From Streptomyces akebiae (lineage in GTDB: Bacteria > Actinomycetota > Actinomycetes > Streptomycetales > Streptomycetaceae): a DNA stretch of 64,000 bases. A program made the position numbers and the translations under genes. Under the pieces are notes generated by a model. The model did not search any database. It had not been told where the DNA came from and saw nothing but the letters and a program-made list of their open reading frames with translations. Shown piece by piece: positions 43,414-53,269 of this stretch. The stretch's first letter is position 1. Every line of letters starts with the position of its first letter. The stretch covers positions 7,874,001-7,938,000 of the forward strand of contig NZ_CP080647.1 of the NCBI RefSeq assembly GCF_019599145.1. Direction: 5' to 3'.

Positions 43414-44196
43414 TCACGGCGACGCCGGCGGATACAACGAGCGTGGCAACCGCGACGCCGCAGCCGCGTCCAGCAGCCACAAGGTCCGCGCCCTCCCGGC
43501 CGCCCCCGCCGCCGGGGCCTGAATCTCCCCCGCACCGGACAACGCGATGGCCGCCGCCCCCGCCTTGTCCTCCCCGGCCGCGAGCAACCACACCTCACGC
43601 GCCGCCCGGATCGCCGGCAACGTCAGGGTGACCCGCGTCGGCGGCGGCTTCGGCGCCCCACGCACCCCCACGACCGTCCGCTCGGTCTCCCGTACGGCAG
43701 GCAACTCGGGGAAGAGCGAGGCCACATGGGTGTCCGGCCCGACCCCCAGCATCAGCACGTCGAACGTCGGCACGGCACCGTGGTTCTCCGGCCCCGCCGC
43801 CCGCGCCAGCTCCTCCGCGTACGACGCGGCCGCCGCGTCCACATCGGCACCCCACGGCCCGTCCGAAGCGGGCATGGCGTGCACCCGCTTCGGGTCCAGC
43901 GGCACCGAGTCCAGCAGCGCCGCACGGGCCTGGGTGACATTGCGCTCGGCGTCGCCCTCGGGCAGGAACCGTTCGTCGCCCCACCACAGATCCAGCCGGC
44001 CCCAGTCGATCGCGTCCCGGGCGGGCGCCGCCGCCAGCGCGGCGAGCAGCCCGTTGCCGTTGCGACCACCCGTGAGGACGACCGAGGCGTAGCCGCGCGA
44101 GGCCTGCGCGTCCACGATCTTGGTGATCAGCCGGGCCGCCGCGGCCTGTGCCATCAGCTCCTTGTCGTGGTGCACGACCAACTGCGGTGTGCTCAT
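43414..44196 (-). CDS. pgl: 6-Phosphogluconolactonase
   Basis: The 260-residue DevB/SOL-family enzyme hydrolyses 6-phosphoglucono-lactone to 6-phosphogluconate, the second oxidative pentose-phosphate step. It shows ASVVLTGGRNGNGLLAAL, the DLWWGDERFLPEGDAERN signature and a DVLMLGVGPDTHVASLFP active-site block (the typical motif has GMGPDGHTASLFP). The ATG overlaps the opcA stop (ATGA at 44193-44196). It is the last gene of the tkt-tal-zwf-opcA-pgl operon. Confidence 0.95.
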   Translation of the reverse strand: MSTPQLVVHHDKELMAQAAAARLITKIVDAQASRGYASVVLTGGRNGNGLLAALAAAPARDAIDWGRLDLWWGDERFLPEGDAERNVTQARAALLDSVPLDPKRVHAMPASDGPWGADVDAAAASYAEELARAAGPENHGAVPTFDVLMLGVGPDTHVASLFPELPAVRETERTVVGVRGAPKPPPTRVTLTLPAIRAAREVWLLAAGEDKAGAAAIALSGAGEIQAPAAGAAGRARTLWLLDAAAASRLPRSLYPPASP

Positions 44197-45497
44197 GACG
44201 TCGCCTTCTTCACGGGCGGCATCTGCGCGGGGGTCGGCCGCTCGGAGTCACCGTCGTCGGCCGACCCCGTGGAGGCCCCCGATCCGGCCGACCCCGTCGA
44301 ACTCGGCGTCCCCGATGGAGCGGCCGGAGCGGCCGGAGGCAACGCCGCGGCCGCCCGCGCCGCGGAGGCGGCCGACGCGACGGCCGCGCCGAGCCCCGGA
44401 CCGGAGCCGGAAACGGCACCCGGAACGGACGCCGACGCACTCCCCGGCACACCGGGTGAGGAGGACGCGTCCCCCGGCACACCGGACGCGGCCACCGGCC
44501 CGGTGCCCCCGGACCCGGCCCCCGCCGCGGTCGCCGCCGACAGCGCGCTGCCCGGCGCCCCGCTCACCCCGCCGCCGCCCAACCGGTCCACGCCGAACCG
44601 CAGCGCCGACGCGTACGTGTCGTCGGGGTCGAGCCTGCGCAGCTCCTCCGCCAGCAGCTCGGACGTCTCGCGGCGCTTCAACGCCACCGCCCGGTCCGGC
44701 TGGTCCTCCAGCGTGAGCAGCGCCAGCCCGCCGTTCGGCCGGTACAGCCGGATGGGGCCGGTGCTGGTCAGCATCCGCACCTCGTTGAGGCCGGGCCCGG
44801 CCGACACCCCGCGCCGTACGTGCACATGGAGCCGGTCCGCCAGCCACATGGCCAGCAGTTCCACGCTCGGGTTGTACTGCTCGCCCTGCACCTCCGCGGA
44901 GATGACCTCGCAGTCCACCTGGTCGAGCGCGGCGGCCAGCATGGAACGCCAGGGGGTGATCCGGGTCCAGGCGAGATCCGTGTCGCCGGGCTCGTAGTTC
45001 TCCGCGCGGGTCCGCAGCTCGTCGATCGGCTTCTCGGCGGCGTAGCTGTCGGTGACCCGGCGCTGGGCGAGCGCGCCCAGCGGGTCACGGGCCGGGTCGA
45101 GCGGCGCGTTCACCGGCCACCACACCACCACCGGAGCGTCCGGCAGCAGCAGCGGAAGCACCACCGACTGGGCGTGGTCCGCGACCTCGCCGTAGAGCCG
45201 CAGCACGACCGTCTCGCCGGTGCCCGCGTCCGCGCCCACCCGTACCTCGGCGTCGAGGCGGGACTTCGTACGGTCGCGCGGGGAGCGGGAGACGCGCTTG
45301 ATCACCACGATCGTGCGTGAGGGGTGCTCGCGGGAGGCGTCGTTGGCGGACTTGAGCGCGTCGTACGCGTTCTCCTCGTCCGTCACGATGACCAGCGTGA
45401 GCACCATGCCGACCGCAGGGGTGCCTATCGCCCGGCGGGCTTTCACCAGCGCCTTGTTGATCTTGCTGGCCGTGGTGTCCGTGAGGTCCGTCTTCAT
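44193..45497 (-). CDS. opcA: OpcA, glucose-6-phosphate dehydrogenase assembly protein
   Basis: The protein, about 434 residues, matches OpcA over residues 1-310 (TASKINKALVKARR, NPSVELLAMWLADRL and other blocks); the C-terminal 120 residues are an Ala/Gly/Ser/Pro-rich low-complexity tail ending PPVKKATS. OpcA associates with and activates the Zwf dehydrogenase in actinobacteria and cyanobacteria. The start at ATG 45495-45497 overlaps the zwf stop (ATGA), which favours coupled synthesis of both partners. The longer frame to 45557 reads into zwf and was rejected. Confidence 0.93.
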   Translation of the reverse strand: MKTDLTDTTASKINKALVKARRAIGTPAVGMVLTLVIVTDEENAYDALKSANDASREHPSRTIVVIKRVSRSPRDRTKSRLDAEVRVGADAGTGETVVLRLYGEVADHAQSVVLPLLLPDAPVVVWWPVNAPLDPARDPLGALAQRRVTDSYAAEKPIDELRTRAENYEPGDTDLAWTRITPWRSMLAAALDQVDCEVISAEVQGEQYNPSVELLAMWLADRLHVHVRRGVSAGPGLNEVRMLTSTGPIRLYRPNGGLALLTLEDQPDRAVALKRRETSELLAEELRRLDPDDTYASALRFGVDRLGGGGVSGAPGSALSAATAAGAGSGGTGPVAASGVPGDASSSPGVPGSASASVPGAVSGSGPGLGAAVASAASAARAAAALPPAAPAAPSGTPSSTGSAGSGASTGSADDGDSERPTPAQMPPVKKATS

Positions 45498-47032
45498 GGC
45501 CGGCGCCAGCTCCGTCCGTCTCGCTGCAGCATCTCGTCCGCCTCGACGGGACCCCACGTGCCCGCCTGGTACTGCGCGGGCCTGCCGTGCTTGTCCCAGA
45601 ACTCCTCGATCGGGTCGAGGATCTTCCAGGACAGCTCGACCTCCTCGGTGCGCGGGAAGAGATTCGAGTCGCCCAGGAGGACGTCGAGGATCAGGCGCTC
45701 GTACGCCTCGGGCGAGGACTCCGTGAAGGACTCGCCGTACGCGAAGTCCATCGACACGTCCCGGATCTCCATCGACGTGCCGGGCACCTTGGAGCCGAAG
45801 CGGACCGTGACGCCCTCGTCGGGCTGGACGCGGATGACGATCGCGTTCTGGCCCAGTTCCTCGGTGGCGGTGGAGTCGAAGGGGGAGTGCGGGGCGCGCT
45901 GGAAGACGACGGCGATCTCCGTCACCCGGCGGCCGAGACGCTTGCCCGTCCGCAGATAGAAGGGGACACCCGCCCAGCGGCGGTTGTCGACCTCGACCTT
46001 GATCGCCGCGTAGGTGTCGGTCTTCGACTTGCGGTCGATGCCGTCCTCTTCGAGGTAGCCGATGACCTTCTCGCCGCCCTGCCAGCCGGCCGCGTACTGC
46101 GCGAACACGGTGTCCCGGCCCAGGTCCTTCGGCAGCCTCACCGCGCCGAGCACCTTGGTCTTCTCGGCGGCGAGCGCGTCCGCGTCGAAGGAGGCGGGCT
46201 CCTCCATCGCGGTCAGCGCCATCAGCTGCAGCAGGTGGTTCTGGATGACGTCACGGGCGGCACCGATGCCGTCGTAGTAGCCGGCCCGGCCGCCGATGCC
46301 GATGTCCTCGGCCATCGTGATCTGCACGTGGTCGACGAAGGAGCGGTTCCAGATCGGCTCGAACATCGTGTTGGCGAAGCGGAGCGCCAGGATGTTCTGG
46401 ACCGTCTCCTTGCCCAGGTAGTGGTCGATGCGGAAGACCTGGTCCGGGGCGAAGACCTCGTGGACGACCTTGTTGAGGTCCTCGGCGGACTCCAGGTTGT
46501 GCCCGAACGGCTTCTCGATGACCGCCCGGCGCCACGACCCGCTGCTCTGGTCGGCCAGCCCGTGCTTCCTCAGCTGCTGGATGACGACCGGGAACGCGGA
46601 CGGCGGCACGGAGAGGTAGAAGGCGAAGTTGCCGCCCGTGCCCTGTGCCTTGTCCAGCTCCTCGATGGTGTCGCGCAGCCGCTCGAAGGACTCGTCGTCG
46701 TCGAAGGTGCCCTGGACGAACCGCATGCCCTGGATGAGCTGCTGCCAGACCTCCTCGCGGAAGGGCGTCCGCGCGTGCTCCTTGACCGCGTCGTGCACCT
46801 CCTGCGCGAAGTCCTCGTTCGCCCACTCCCGGCGCGCGAAGCCGACGAGCGAGAAGCCCGGCGGCAGCAGTCCGCGGTTGGCGAGGTCGTACACGGCAGG
46901 CATCAGCTTTTTGCGTGACAAATCGCCAGTGACACCGAAGATCACCAGGCCCGACGGCCCCGCGATACGCGGGAGCCGTCGGTCTGCGGCGTCACGAAGC
47001 GGATTCGCTCCGGTGACGGGTAGAGGTGCCAA
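45494..47032 (-). CDS. zwf: Glucose-6-phosphate 1-dehydrogenase
   Basis: The 512-residue enzyme oxidises glucose-6-phosphate and produces NADPH. It has the cofactor motif VIFGVTGDLSRKKLMPA, the active-site signature RIDHYLGKETVQN with catalytic Lys/His, and the C-terminal SWKILDPIEEFWD. It begins with TTG (47030-47032), after GGAGGG in the end of tal, 5 bases downstream of the tal stop; no ATG or GTG precedes the conserved NPLRDAADRRLPRIAGP. NADPH from this step could also serve the ketoreductase and flavoenzyme of the neighbouring cluster. Confidence 0.96.
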   Translation of the reverse strand: MAPLPVTGANPLRDAADRRLPRIAGPSGLVIFGVTGDLSRKKLMPAVYDLANRGLLPPGFSLVGFARREWANEDFAQEVHDAVKEHARTPFREEVWQQLIQGMRFVQGTFDDDESFERLRDTIEELDKAQGTGGNFAFYLSVPPSAFPVVIQQLRKHGLADQSSGSWRRAVIEKPFGHNLESAEDLNKVVHEVFAPDQVFRIDHYLGKETVQNILALRFANTMFEPIWNRSFVDHVQITMAEDIGIGGRAGYYDGIGAARDVIQNHLLQLMALTAMEEPASFDADALAAEKTKVLGAVRLPKDLGRDTVFAQYAAGWQGGEKVIGYLEEDGIDRKSKTDTYAAIKVEVDNRRWAGVPFYLRTGKRLGRRVTEIAVVFQRAPHSPFDSTATEELGQNAIVIRVQPDEGVTVRFGSKVPGTSMEIRDVSMDFAYGESFTESSPEAYERLILDVLLGDSNLFPRTEEVELSWKILDPIEEFWDKHGRPAQYQAGTWGPVEADEMLQRDGRSWRRP

Positions 47033-47037
47033 GGTGT

Positions 47038-48156
47038 TCAGCCCTCCGAGGGTGCGAGGCGCTGGAGCTCCGCCTCGGTCGACTTGAGGAGGTCGTTCCA
47101 GGACGCCTCGAACTTCTCGACGCCCTCGTCCTCCAGCAGCTGCACGACCTCGTCGTAGGAGATCCCGAGCTTCTCGACCGCGTCCAGCTCGGCACGCGAC
47201 TGCTCGTACGTCCCGGCGATCGCGTTGCCGCGGATCTCACCGCTCGCCGCGGTGGCCTCCAGCGTGGCCTCCGGCATGGTGTTCACCGTGTTGGGCGCGA
47301 CCAGCTCGTCCACGTACAGCGTGCTCTTGTACGCGGGGTCCTTGACGCCGGTCGAGGCCCACAGCGGACGCTGCTTGTTGGCGCCCGCGCTCTCCAGGGC
47401 CGCCCAGCGGCCGTCGGAGAAGACCTCCTCGTACGCCTGGTAGGCGAGACGGGCGTTGGCGACACCGGCCTTGCCGCGCGCGGCCTTGGCCTCGTCGGTG
47501 CCGAGCGCGTCGAGGCGCTTGTCGATCTCGGTGTCCACCCGGGACACGAAGAAGGACGCCACCGAGTGGATCTTCGACAGGTCCAGGCCGCGCTCCTTGG
47601 CCTTCTCCAGACCGGCCAGGTAGGCGTCCATGACCGCGCGGTAGCGCTCCAGCGAGAAGATCAGCGTGACGTTGACGCTGATGCCGAGGCCGATGGTCTC
47701 GGTGATCGCGGGCAGGCCCGCCTTCGTCGCCGGGATCTTGATCAGGGTGTTGGGGCGGTCCACCAGCCACGCCAGCTGCTTGGCCTCGGCGACCGTCGCC
47801 TTGGTGTTGTGCGCGAGACGGGGGTCGACCTCGATGGAGACCCGGCCGTCCTGGCCGCCGGTCGCGTCGAAGACCGGGCGCAGGATGTCGGCGGCGTCGC
47901 GGACGTCCGCCGTCGTGATCATGCGGATGGCCTCTTCGACGGTGACCTTGCGGGCGGCGAGGTCGGAGACCTGCTGCTCGTAGCCGTCACCGCTGCTGAT
48001 CGCCTTCTGGAAGATCGACGGGTTGGTGGTGACGCCCACGACGTGCTGCTGGTCGAGCAGCTCGGCGAGGTTGCCGGACGTGATGCGCTTGCGCGACAGG
48101 TCGTCCAGCCAGATCGCCACGCCTTCCTCGGAGAGGCGCTTGAGTGCGTCTGTCAT
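47038..48156 (-). CDS. tal: Transaldolase
   Basis: The 372-residue class I transaldolase has [13 protein letters not shown], the Schiff-base Lys140 in NTLIKIPAT and [13 protein letters not shown], and belongs to the long actinobacterial type. It transfers dihydroxyacetone units between sedoheptulose-7-phosphate and glyceraldehyde-3-phosphate. The start is ATG 48154-48156. It is 33 bases from tkt and 5 from zwf in one operon. Confidence 0.96.
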   Translation of the reverse strand: MTDALKRLSEEGVAIWLDDLSRKRITSGNLAELLDQQHVVGVTTNPSIFQKAISSGDGYEQQVSDLAARKVTVEEAIRMITTADVRDAADILRPVFDATGGQDGRVSIEVDPRLAHNTKATVAEAKQLAWLVDRPNTLIKIPATKAGLPAITETIGLGISVNVTLIFSLERYRAVMDAYLAGLEKAKERGLDLSKIHSVASFFVSRVDTEIDKRLDALGTDEAKAARGKAGVANARLAYQAYEEVFSDGRWAALESAGANKQRPLWASTGVKDPAYKSTLYVDELVAPNTVNTMPEATLEATAASGEIRGNAIAGTYEQSRAELDAVEKLGISYDEVVQLLEDEGVEKFEASWNDLLKSTEAELQRLAPSEG

Positions 48157-48189
48157 GGAATTACATCTCCTACGTGTCGTGTGTAAGCG

Positions 48190-50277
48190 TCAGCGCTGAG
48201 CGGCGGCCAGGGATTCCTGCGCGACCGCGGCCACGTTCTCGGCAGTGAAGCCGAACTCGCGGAAGAGGACCTTGCCGTCGGCCGAAGCGCCGAAGTGCTC
48301 CAGCGAAACGATGCGACCGGCGTCGCCGACGTACCGGTGCCAGGTCAGCCCGATCCCGGCCTCGACCGCGACACGCGCCTTGACGGACGGCGGCAGAACG
48401 CTGTCCCGGTACCCCTGGTCCTGCTCCTCGAACCACTCCACGGACGGCATGGACACCACCCGCGTGGGCACCCCCCGCGCCTGCAGCTGCTCCCGGGCCT
48501 CCACGGCCACGTGCACCTCGGAACCGGTGGCGATCAGGATGACCTGAGCCTCCCCGCCGTCGGCGTCGAACAGGACGTAACCGCCCTTGGCGGCATCCTC
48601 GTTGGCCTCGTACGTCGGCACGCCCTGACGGGTCAGCGCCAGACCGTGCGGGGCGCCCTTGCCGAACTCCTTGGTCCAGCGCTTGAGGATCTCGCGCCAG
48701 GCGATCGCCGTCTCGTTGGCGTCGGCCGGGCGGACCACGTTCAGGCCGGGGATCGCGCGCAGCGAGGCGAGGTGCTCGACCGGCTGGTGGGTGGGGCCGT
48801 CCTCGCCCAGACCGATGGAGTCGTGCGTCCACACGTACGTCACCGGAAGGTGCATCAGCGCGGACAGCCGCACGGCGTTGCGCATGTAGTCGGAGAAGAC
48901 GAGGAACGTGCCGCCGTAGATACGGGTGTTGCCGTGCAGCGCGATGCCGTTCATCTCCGCGGCCATGGAGTGCTCACGGATACCGAAGTGGATGGTCCGG
49001 CCGTACGGGTTCGCCTCCGGCAGCGGGTTGTCCGCCGGCAGGAACGAACTGGTCTTGTCGATCGTGGTGTTGTTCGACCCGGCGAGGTCGGCGGAGCCGC
49101 CCCACAGCTCGGGGATCACCGCGCCCAGCGCCTGGAGGACCTTGCCGGACGCGGCACGCGTCGCGACACCCTTGCCCGTCTCGAACTCCGGCAGGTGCGA
49201 CTCCCAGCCCTCGGGCAGCTCGCCCGCGCTGATCCGGTCGAACTCGGCGGCGCGCTCGGCGTTGCCGTCACGCCACTCCTGCAGCTGCTTCTCCCAGACG
49301 GCACGGGCCTCACGGCCGCGCTCGCCGAGGGCACGCGTGTGCTCGAGGACCTCGTCGGCGACCTCGAAGTTCTTCTCCGGGTCGAAGCCGAGGACCCGCT
49401 TGGTGGCGGCGACCTCGTCCGCGCCGAGCGCCGAGCCGTGCGCGGCCTCGGTGTTCTGCGCGTTCGGGGCGGGCCAGGCGATGATCGAACGCATCGCGAT
49501 GAACGACGGCCGGTCGGTGACGGCCTTCGCGGCCTCGATCGCCGCGAACAGCGCGGCCGGGTCGAGGTCGCCGTTCTCCTTGGGCTCCACACGCTGCACG
49601 TGCCAGCCGTAGGCCTCGTACCGCTTGGTGACGTCCTCGGAGACGGCCGTCTCGGTGTCACCCTCGATGGAGATGTGGTTGTCGTCCCACAGCAGCACGA
49701 GGTTGCCGAGCTTCTGGTGACCCGCGAGCGACGAGGCCTCGGCGGAGATGCCCTCCTGGAGGCAGCCGTCACCGGCGATCACGAAGACGTGGTGGTCGAA
49801 CGGCGACTCGCCGACGGCGGCCTCCGGGTCGAACAGACCACGCTCGTAGCGCGCGGCCATCGCCATGCCCACGGCGTTGGCGACACCCTGGCCGAGGGGC
49901 CCGGTCGTCGTCTCGACGCCCTTGGTGTGTCCGTACTCGGGGTGGCCGGGGGTCTTGGAGCCCCAGGTGCGGAAGGCCTCCAGATCCGTCAGCTCCAGGC
50001 CGAAACCGCCCAGGTACAGCTGGATGTAGAGGGTCAGGGAGGAGTGGCCGGCGGACAGGACGAACCGGTCACGGCCCACCCAGTCGGGGTCGGCGGGGTC
50101 GTGGCGCATCACCTTCTGGAAGAGGGTGTACGCGGCGGGCGCGAGGCTCATCGCCGTCCCCGGATGGCCGTTGCCGACCTTCTGGACGGCGTCGGCGGCC
50201 AGGATCCGGGCGGTGTCGACGGCCCGCTGGTCCAATTCGGTCCACGCGAGGTCTGTAGTGGTCGGCTTGGTGCTCAC
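48190..50277 (-). CDS. tkt: Transketolase
   Basis: The 695-residue thiamine-diphosphate enzyme has GHPGTAMSLAPAAYTLF, the ThDP/Mg motif GDGCLQEGISAEASSLAGH with DDNHIS, and the pyrimidine-domain segment THDSIGLGEDGPTHQPVEH. It moves two-carbon units in the pentose phosphate pathway and yields erythrose-4-phosphate. The start is GTG 50275-50277 after a purine-rich ribosome site. It is first of the five-gene operon, with the promoter in the 373-base divergent gap to ctaB. Confidence 0.96.
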   Translation of the reverse strand: MSTKPTTTDLAWTELDQRAVDTARILAADAVQKVGNGHPGTAMSLAPAAYTLFQKVMRHDPADPDWVGRDRFVLSAGHSSLTLYIQLYLGGFGLELTDLEAFRTWGSKTPGHPEYGHTKGVETTTGPLGQGVANAVGMAMAARYERGLFDPEAAVGESPFDHHVFVIAGDGCLQEGISAEASSLAGHQKLGNLVLLWDDNHISIEGDTETAVSEDVTKRYEAYGWHVQRVEPKENGDLDPAALFAAIEAAKAVTDRPSFIAMRSIIAWPAPNAQNTEAAHGSALGADEVAATKRVLGFDPEKNFEVADEVLEHTRALGERGREARAVWEKQLQEWRDGNAERAAEFDRISAGELPEGWESHLPEFETGKGVATRAASGKVLQALGAVIPELWGGSADLAGSNNTTIDKTSSFLPADNPLPEANPYGRTIHFGIREHSMAAEMNGIALHGNTRIYGGTFLVFSDYMRNAVRLSALMHLPVTYVWTHDSIGLGEDGPTHQPVEHLASLRAIPGLNVVRPADANETAIAWREILKRWTKEFGKGAPHGLALTRQGVPTYEANEDAAKGGYVLFDADGGEAQVILIATGSEVHVAVEAREQLQARGVPTRVVSMPSVEWFEEQDQGYRDSVLPPSVKARVAVEAGIGLTWHRYVGDAGRIVSLEHFGASADGKVLFREFGFTAENVAAVAQESLAAAQR

Positions 50278-50650
50278 CCTGGGTCAGGGCTCCTCTCCAC
50301 ATGTCTCGTGCCGGTGTTCTTCACGGCACCGGCCGTTGTCGAGCCTACCCCCGTAGGAACGCGCATTTTTTCGAGTCATTCCAGACTGCCGGGACCGGAT
50401 CCGGTCCGCCTCCCGACCTGCGTTCCGCATGGTGAGACCAGGGGGTTCCGCGGTTCGACATCTGAATACGGAGCCGCTCATCCGACTGCTCAACCGAAGT
50501 GTGTTCGGCTCCCCGCCGGGCGCCCGCCAACACGACCCCACCCCCTTGAAAGGCTGACTCTGGGCAACGTCTACAGTGGCGTGGTACGCGCGAGCCGTCA
50601 CGGGGAGTTCACATCCCAAGGCTTGCTGGGAGTCTCTGTCAGGGGTGTGC
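50278..50650. promoter_or_regulatory. Divergent promoter region between tkt and ctaB
   Basis: This 373-base non-coding stretch contains a perfect 16-base palindrome, GGACCGGATCCGGTCC (50392-50407), and a short A/T run with TTTTTTCGAGTCATT near 50366. It must contain promoters for the pentose-phosphate operon and the heme O synthase gene. No convincing -10/-35 pairs were fixed. Confidence 0.5.
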
Positions 50651-51607
50651 GTGACGGCCGTCGAATCCCGTCCACCGGGAGTGCTGGGCGCGAGCAACAC
50701 GAGCAGCAGCCGGGGTCAGCGGCCGATCGGGGCCCGAGTCAAGGCCTTCGTGGCGCTGACGAAGCCGCGGATCATCGAACTGCTGCTGATCACCACCGTG
50801 CCGGTGATGTTCCTTGCGGAACAGGGCGTCCCGGACCTCTGGCTGGTGCTCGCCACCTGCGTCGGTGGCTACCTCTCGGCGGGCGGCGCCAACGCGCTCA
50901 ACATGTACATCGACCGCGACATCGACGCCCTCATGGAGCGCACCTCCCAGCGTCCGCTGGTCACCGGGATGGTCACCCCTCGTGAGGGCCTGGTCTTCGG
51001 CATCACCCTCGCGGTGGTCTCCACCGCCTGGTTCGGCGTCCTCGTCAACTGGCTGTCCGCCTGGCTGTCGCTCGGGGCTCTCCTCTTCTACGTCGTCGTC
51101 TACACGATGATCCTCAAACGGCGTACGTCGCAGAACATCGTCTGGGGCGGCATCGCCGGCTGCATGCCGGTCCTCATCGGCTGGTCCGCGGTGACGAACT
51201 CGATGTCGTGGGCCGCGGTCATCCTCTTCCTGGTCATCTTCTTCTGGACGCCGCCGCACTACTGGCCCCTCTCCATGAAGGTGAAGGACGACTACGCCCG
51301 CGTCGGCGTGCCGATGCTCCCGGTCATCGCCTCCAACCGGGTCGTGGCCCGCCAGATCGTCCTCTACAGCTGGGTGATGGTCGCGGTCTCCCTCCTCCTC
51401 ACCCCCCTCGGCTACACGGGCTGGTTCTACACGGCGGTCGCCCTGGTGACCGGCGGCTGGTGGCTCTGGGAGGCCCACGCCCTGCAGACCCGGGCGAAGA
51501 ACGGCGCGACCGGCGGCAAGCTGAAGGAGATGCGCCTCTTCCACTGGTCGATCACGTACGTCTCCCTGTTGTTCGTGGCCGTCGCGGTGGACCCCTTCCT
51601 GCGCTGA
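50651..51607 (+). CDS. ctaB: Protoheme IX farnesyltransferase (heme O synthase)
   Basis: The 318-residue UbiA-family membrane enzyme attaches a farnesyl group to heme B to make heme O for cytochrome oxidase. It has [19 protein letters not shown], the prenyl-diphosphate/Mg motif [20 protein letters not shown] (Asn/Asp pattern), [13 protein letters not shown] and about nine hydrophobic segments. The start is taken as GTG 50651 (AGGGG close upstream); GTG 50645 is also possible. Its companion ctaA (heme A synthase) is encoded 2.4 kb away on the other strand. Confidence 0.95.
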   Translation: MTAVESRPPGVLGASNTSSSRGQRPIGARVKAFVALTKPRIIELLLITTVPVMFLAEQGVPDLWLVLATCVGGYLSAGGANALNMYIDRDIDALMERTSQRPLVTGMVTPREGLVFGITLAVVSTAWFGVLVNWLSAWLSLGALLFYVVVYTMILKRRTSQNIVWGGIAGCMPVLIGWSAVTNSMSWAAVILFLVIFFWTPPHYWPLSMKVKDDYARVGVPMLPVIASNRVVARQIVLYSWVMVAVSLLLTPLGYTGWFYTAVALVTGGWWLWEAHALQTRAKNGATGGKLKEMRLFHWSITYVSLLFVAVAVDPFLR

Positions 51608-51629
51608 GGCGCGCCCGTCGAACGCGCGA

Positions 51630-51655
51630 GGGTGAGTGGTCAACCCCACTCACCC
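51630..51655 (+). terminator. Terminator after ctaB
   Basis: A perfect 10-base inverted repeat (GGGTGAGTGG and complement) with a 6-base loop lies 22 bases after the ctaB stop. Confidence 0.7.
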
Positions 51656-51697
51656 CGCCCGTCGCCCCGGCGCATACCCATCGGTAGCATCCTGCCC

Positions 51698-52060
51698 ATG
51701 GCAGACACCAAGCAGGCAGACGAGGCCAAGGACGCCAAGGCCACCGCGAAGGCCGACCGCAAGGCGGCCAAGCTGGCCAAGCAGATCCGCTCCTTCGCGG
51801 CGGCGCACCGAGGAGCCGAGGCCCAGGTCGCCTACATCGGCCAGCTCGGAGCACGGATCGTCCTGGTCGGCGAGGACGGCGGCTGGGGCGACCTCGTGGC
51901 CCCCACCCACGCCATCGCCGAGCAGGCCGTACAGAAGGCCGGCGTCACCGTCCACGAGGACTTCGACGGCGAGTTCGCCGCCAAGGTGCGGACCGGCCCG
52001 TACGAGTGGTCCCGGATGGCCGGAATCCAGGTCGGCGGCCCCAGCAACAGCAACACCTGA
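51698..52060 (+). CDS. Conserved hypothetical small protein
   Basis: The 120-residue soluble protein has a Lys/Ala-rich helical N-terminus (ADEAKDAKATAKADRKAAK) followed by a compact alpha/beta region with EAQVAYIGQLGARIVLVGEDG and a WGDLVAPTHAIAEQA segment. No enzyme motif or membrane segment was seen, and I do not recognise the family. The start is ATG 51698; a longer frame to 51632 passes through the ctaB terminator. It stands alone between two hairpins. Confidence 0.65.
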   Translation: MADTKQADEAKDAKATAKADRKAAKLAKQIRSFAAAHRGAEAQVAYIGQLGARIVLVGEDGGWGDLVAPTHAIAEQAVQKAGVTVHEDFDGEFAAKVRTGPYEWSRMAGIQVGGPSNSNT

Positions 52061-52077
52061 GCCCGGCTCACCCGTTA

Positions 52078-52101
52078 GGACCTGTGGGAGTTCACAGGTC
52101 C
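52078..52101 (+). terminator. Hairpin after the small hypothetical gene
   Basis: A 9-base perfect inverted repeat (GGACCTGTG and complement) with a 6-base loop lies 17 bases after the stop. The hairpin ends 16 bases before the amidohydrolase ATG, so it could also affect that gene's leader. Confidence 0.6.
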
Positions 52102-52117
52102 AGCCTCGGGGAGCCCG

Positions 52118-53224
52118 ATGATCGACACGCCGTCCCTCGTGGACCAGTACTGCCACGGCGTACTGCGCACGGAGCTGGGCCTCGGCACCTTCGAGGCCCA
52201 GCTCGCCCGCAGCGAGGGCCCACCGGCCCCCGGCACCACCTTCTTCGACACCCAGACGGGCTTCGCGGTACGCCGCTGGTGCCCGCCCCTGCTGGGCCTG
52301 GAACCGCACTGCCCACCGGCCCGCTACCTCGCCCGGCGCCGCGAACTGGGCGTCCTCGAAGCCGGCCGCAGACTCCTGCGCGGCAGCGGGGTCACCACCT
52401 ACCTCGTCGACACGGGCCTGCCGGGCGACCTCACCGGCCCGCGCGAGATGGCCTCCGCCGGCGACGCGGACGCCCACGAGATCGTCCGCCTCGAACTCCT
52501 CGCCGAACAGGTCGCCGACACCTCCGGCACCGTCGAGTCGTTCCTGGCCAATCTCGCCGAGTCCGTGCACGCCGCCGCCGCGAACGCCGTCGCCTTCGCG
52601 TCGGTCGCGGGCGTACGGCACGGCCTGGCGTTCGCGCCCGAGCCACCCGGCCCCGGCGAGGTGCGCGGCGCGGTGGGGCGCTGGCTCGCCCACCGGCCGG
52701 TCGGCGGGTCGCTCACCGACCCGGTCCTCCTGCGCCATCTGCTGTGGATCGCCGTCGCCTCGGGCCGCCCCCTGCAACTCCACGCGGGCCTCGGCGAACC
52801 GGGCCTGCGGATCGACGCCACCGACCCCGTCCTGCTCACCGACTTCGCCCGTGCCACGGCGGGCCTGGGCACCGACCTGATCCTGCTGCACGGCTACCCC
52901 TACCACCGCCACGCCGCCCACCTCGCCGTCGTCTTCCCGCACGTCTACGCCGACCTGGGCGCCGAACTGGTCCGCACCGGCGCACGGGCCACCGCCGTAC
53001 TCGCCGAGATCCTGGAACTCGCCCCCTTCGGCAAGCTCCTCTTCTCCAGCGGCGCCCACGGTCTGCCCGAGCTGCACGTGGTCGGGGCCCGGCTGTTCCG
53101 CGAGGCGCTGGCACGGGTGCTCGGGACGTGGGTGGCGGAGGGCGCCTGGTCACTGGCGGACGCCCAGCGCGTGGCGGGACTGATCGCGGCCGACAACGCG
53201 CGACGGGTGTACGGGCTGGAGTGA
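52118..53224 (+). CDS. Amidohydrolase-superfamily protein
   Basis: The 368-residue TIM-barrel metal-dependent hydrolase is of the amidohydrolase-2 type. DQYCHGVLRTEL opens the barrel where metal ligands usually sit, LQLHAGLGEPGLRIDATDP provides a barrel His, LILLHGYPYHRHAAHLA another, and the LLFSSGAHGLPEL plus NARRVYGLE end matches the family's final strands and helix (often NAxRLYxL). The DxH-like metal site at the N-terminus is atypical (DQYCHG). The substrate is unknown; relatives act on carboxylic acids or amides. It is followed by a nucleotidyltransferase gene 45 bases downstream. Confidence 0.75.
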   Translation: MIDTPSLVDQYCHGVLRTELGLGTFEAQLARSEGPPAPGTTFFDTQTGFAVRRWCPPLLGLEPHCPPARYLARRRELGVLEAGRRLLRGSGVTTYLVDTGLPGDLTGPREMASAGDADAHEIVRLELLAEQVADTSGTVESFLANLAESVHAAAANAVAFASVAGVRHGLAFAPEPPGPGEVRGAVGRWLAHRPVGGSLTDPVLLRHLLWIAVASGRPLQLHAGLGEPGLRIDATDPVLLTDFARATAGLGTDLILLHGYPYHRHAAHLAVVFPHVYADLGAELVRTGARATAVLAEILELAPFGKLLFSSGAHGLPELHVVGARLFREALARVLGTWVAEGAWSLADAQRVAGLIAADNARRVYGLE

Positions 53225-53269
53225 GCCGCCGGGTGTACGGCGCCCGGGCGGGCTGTACAGACTGGGCGC

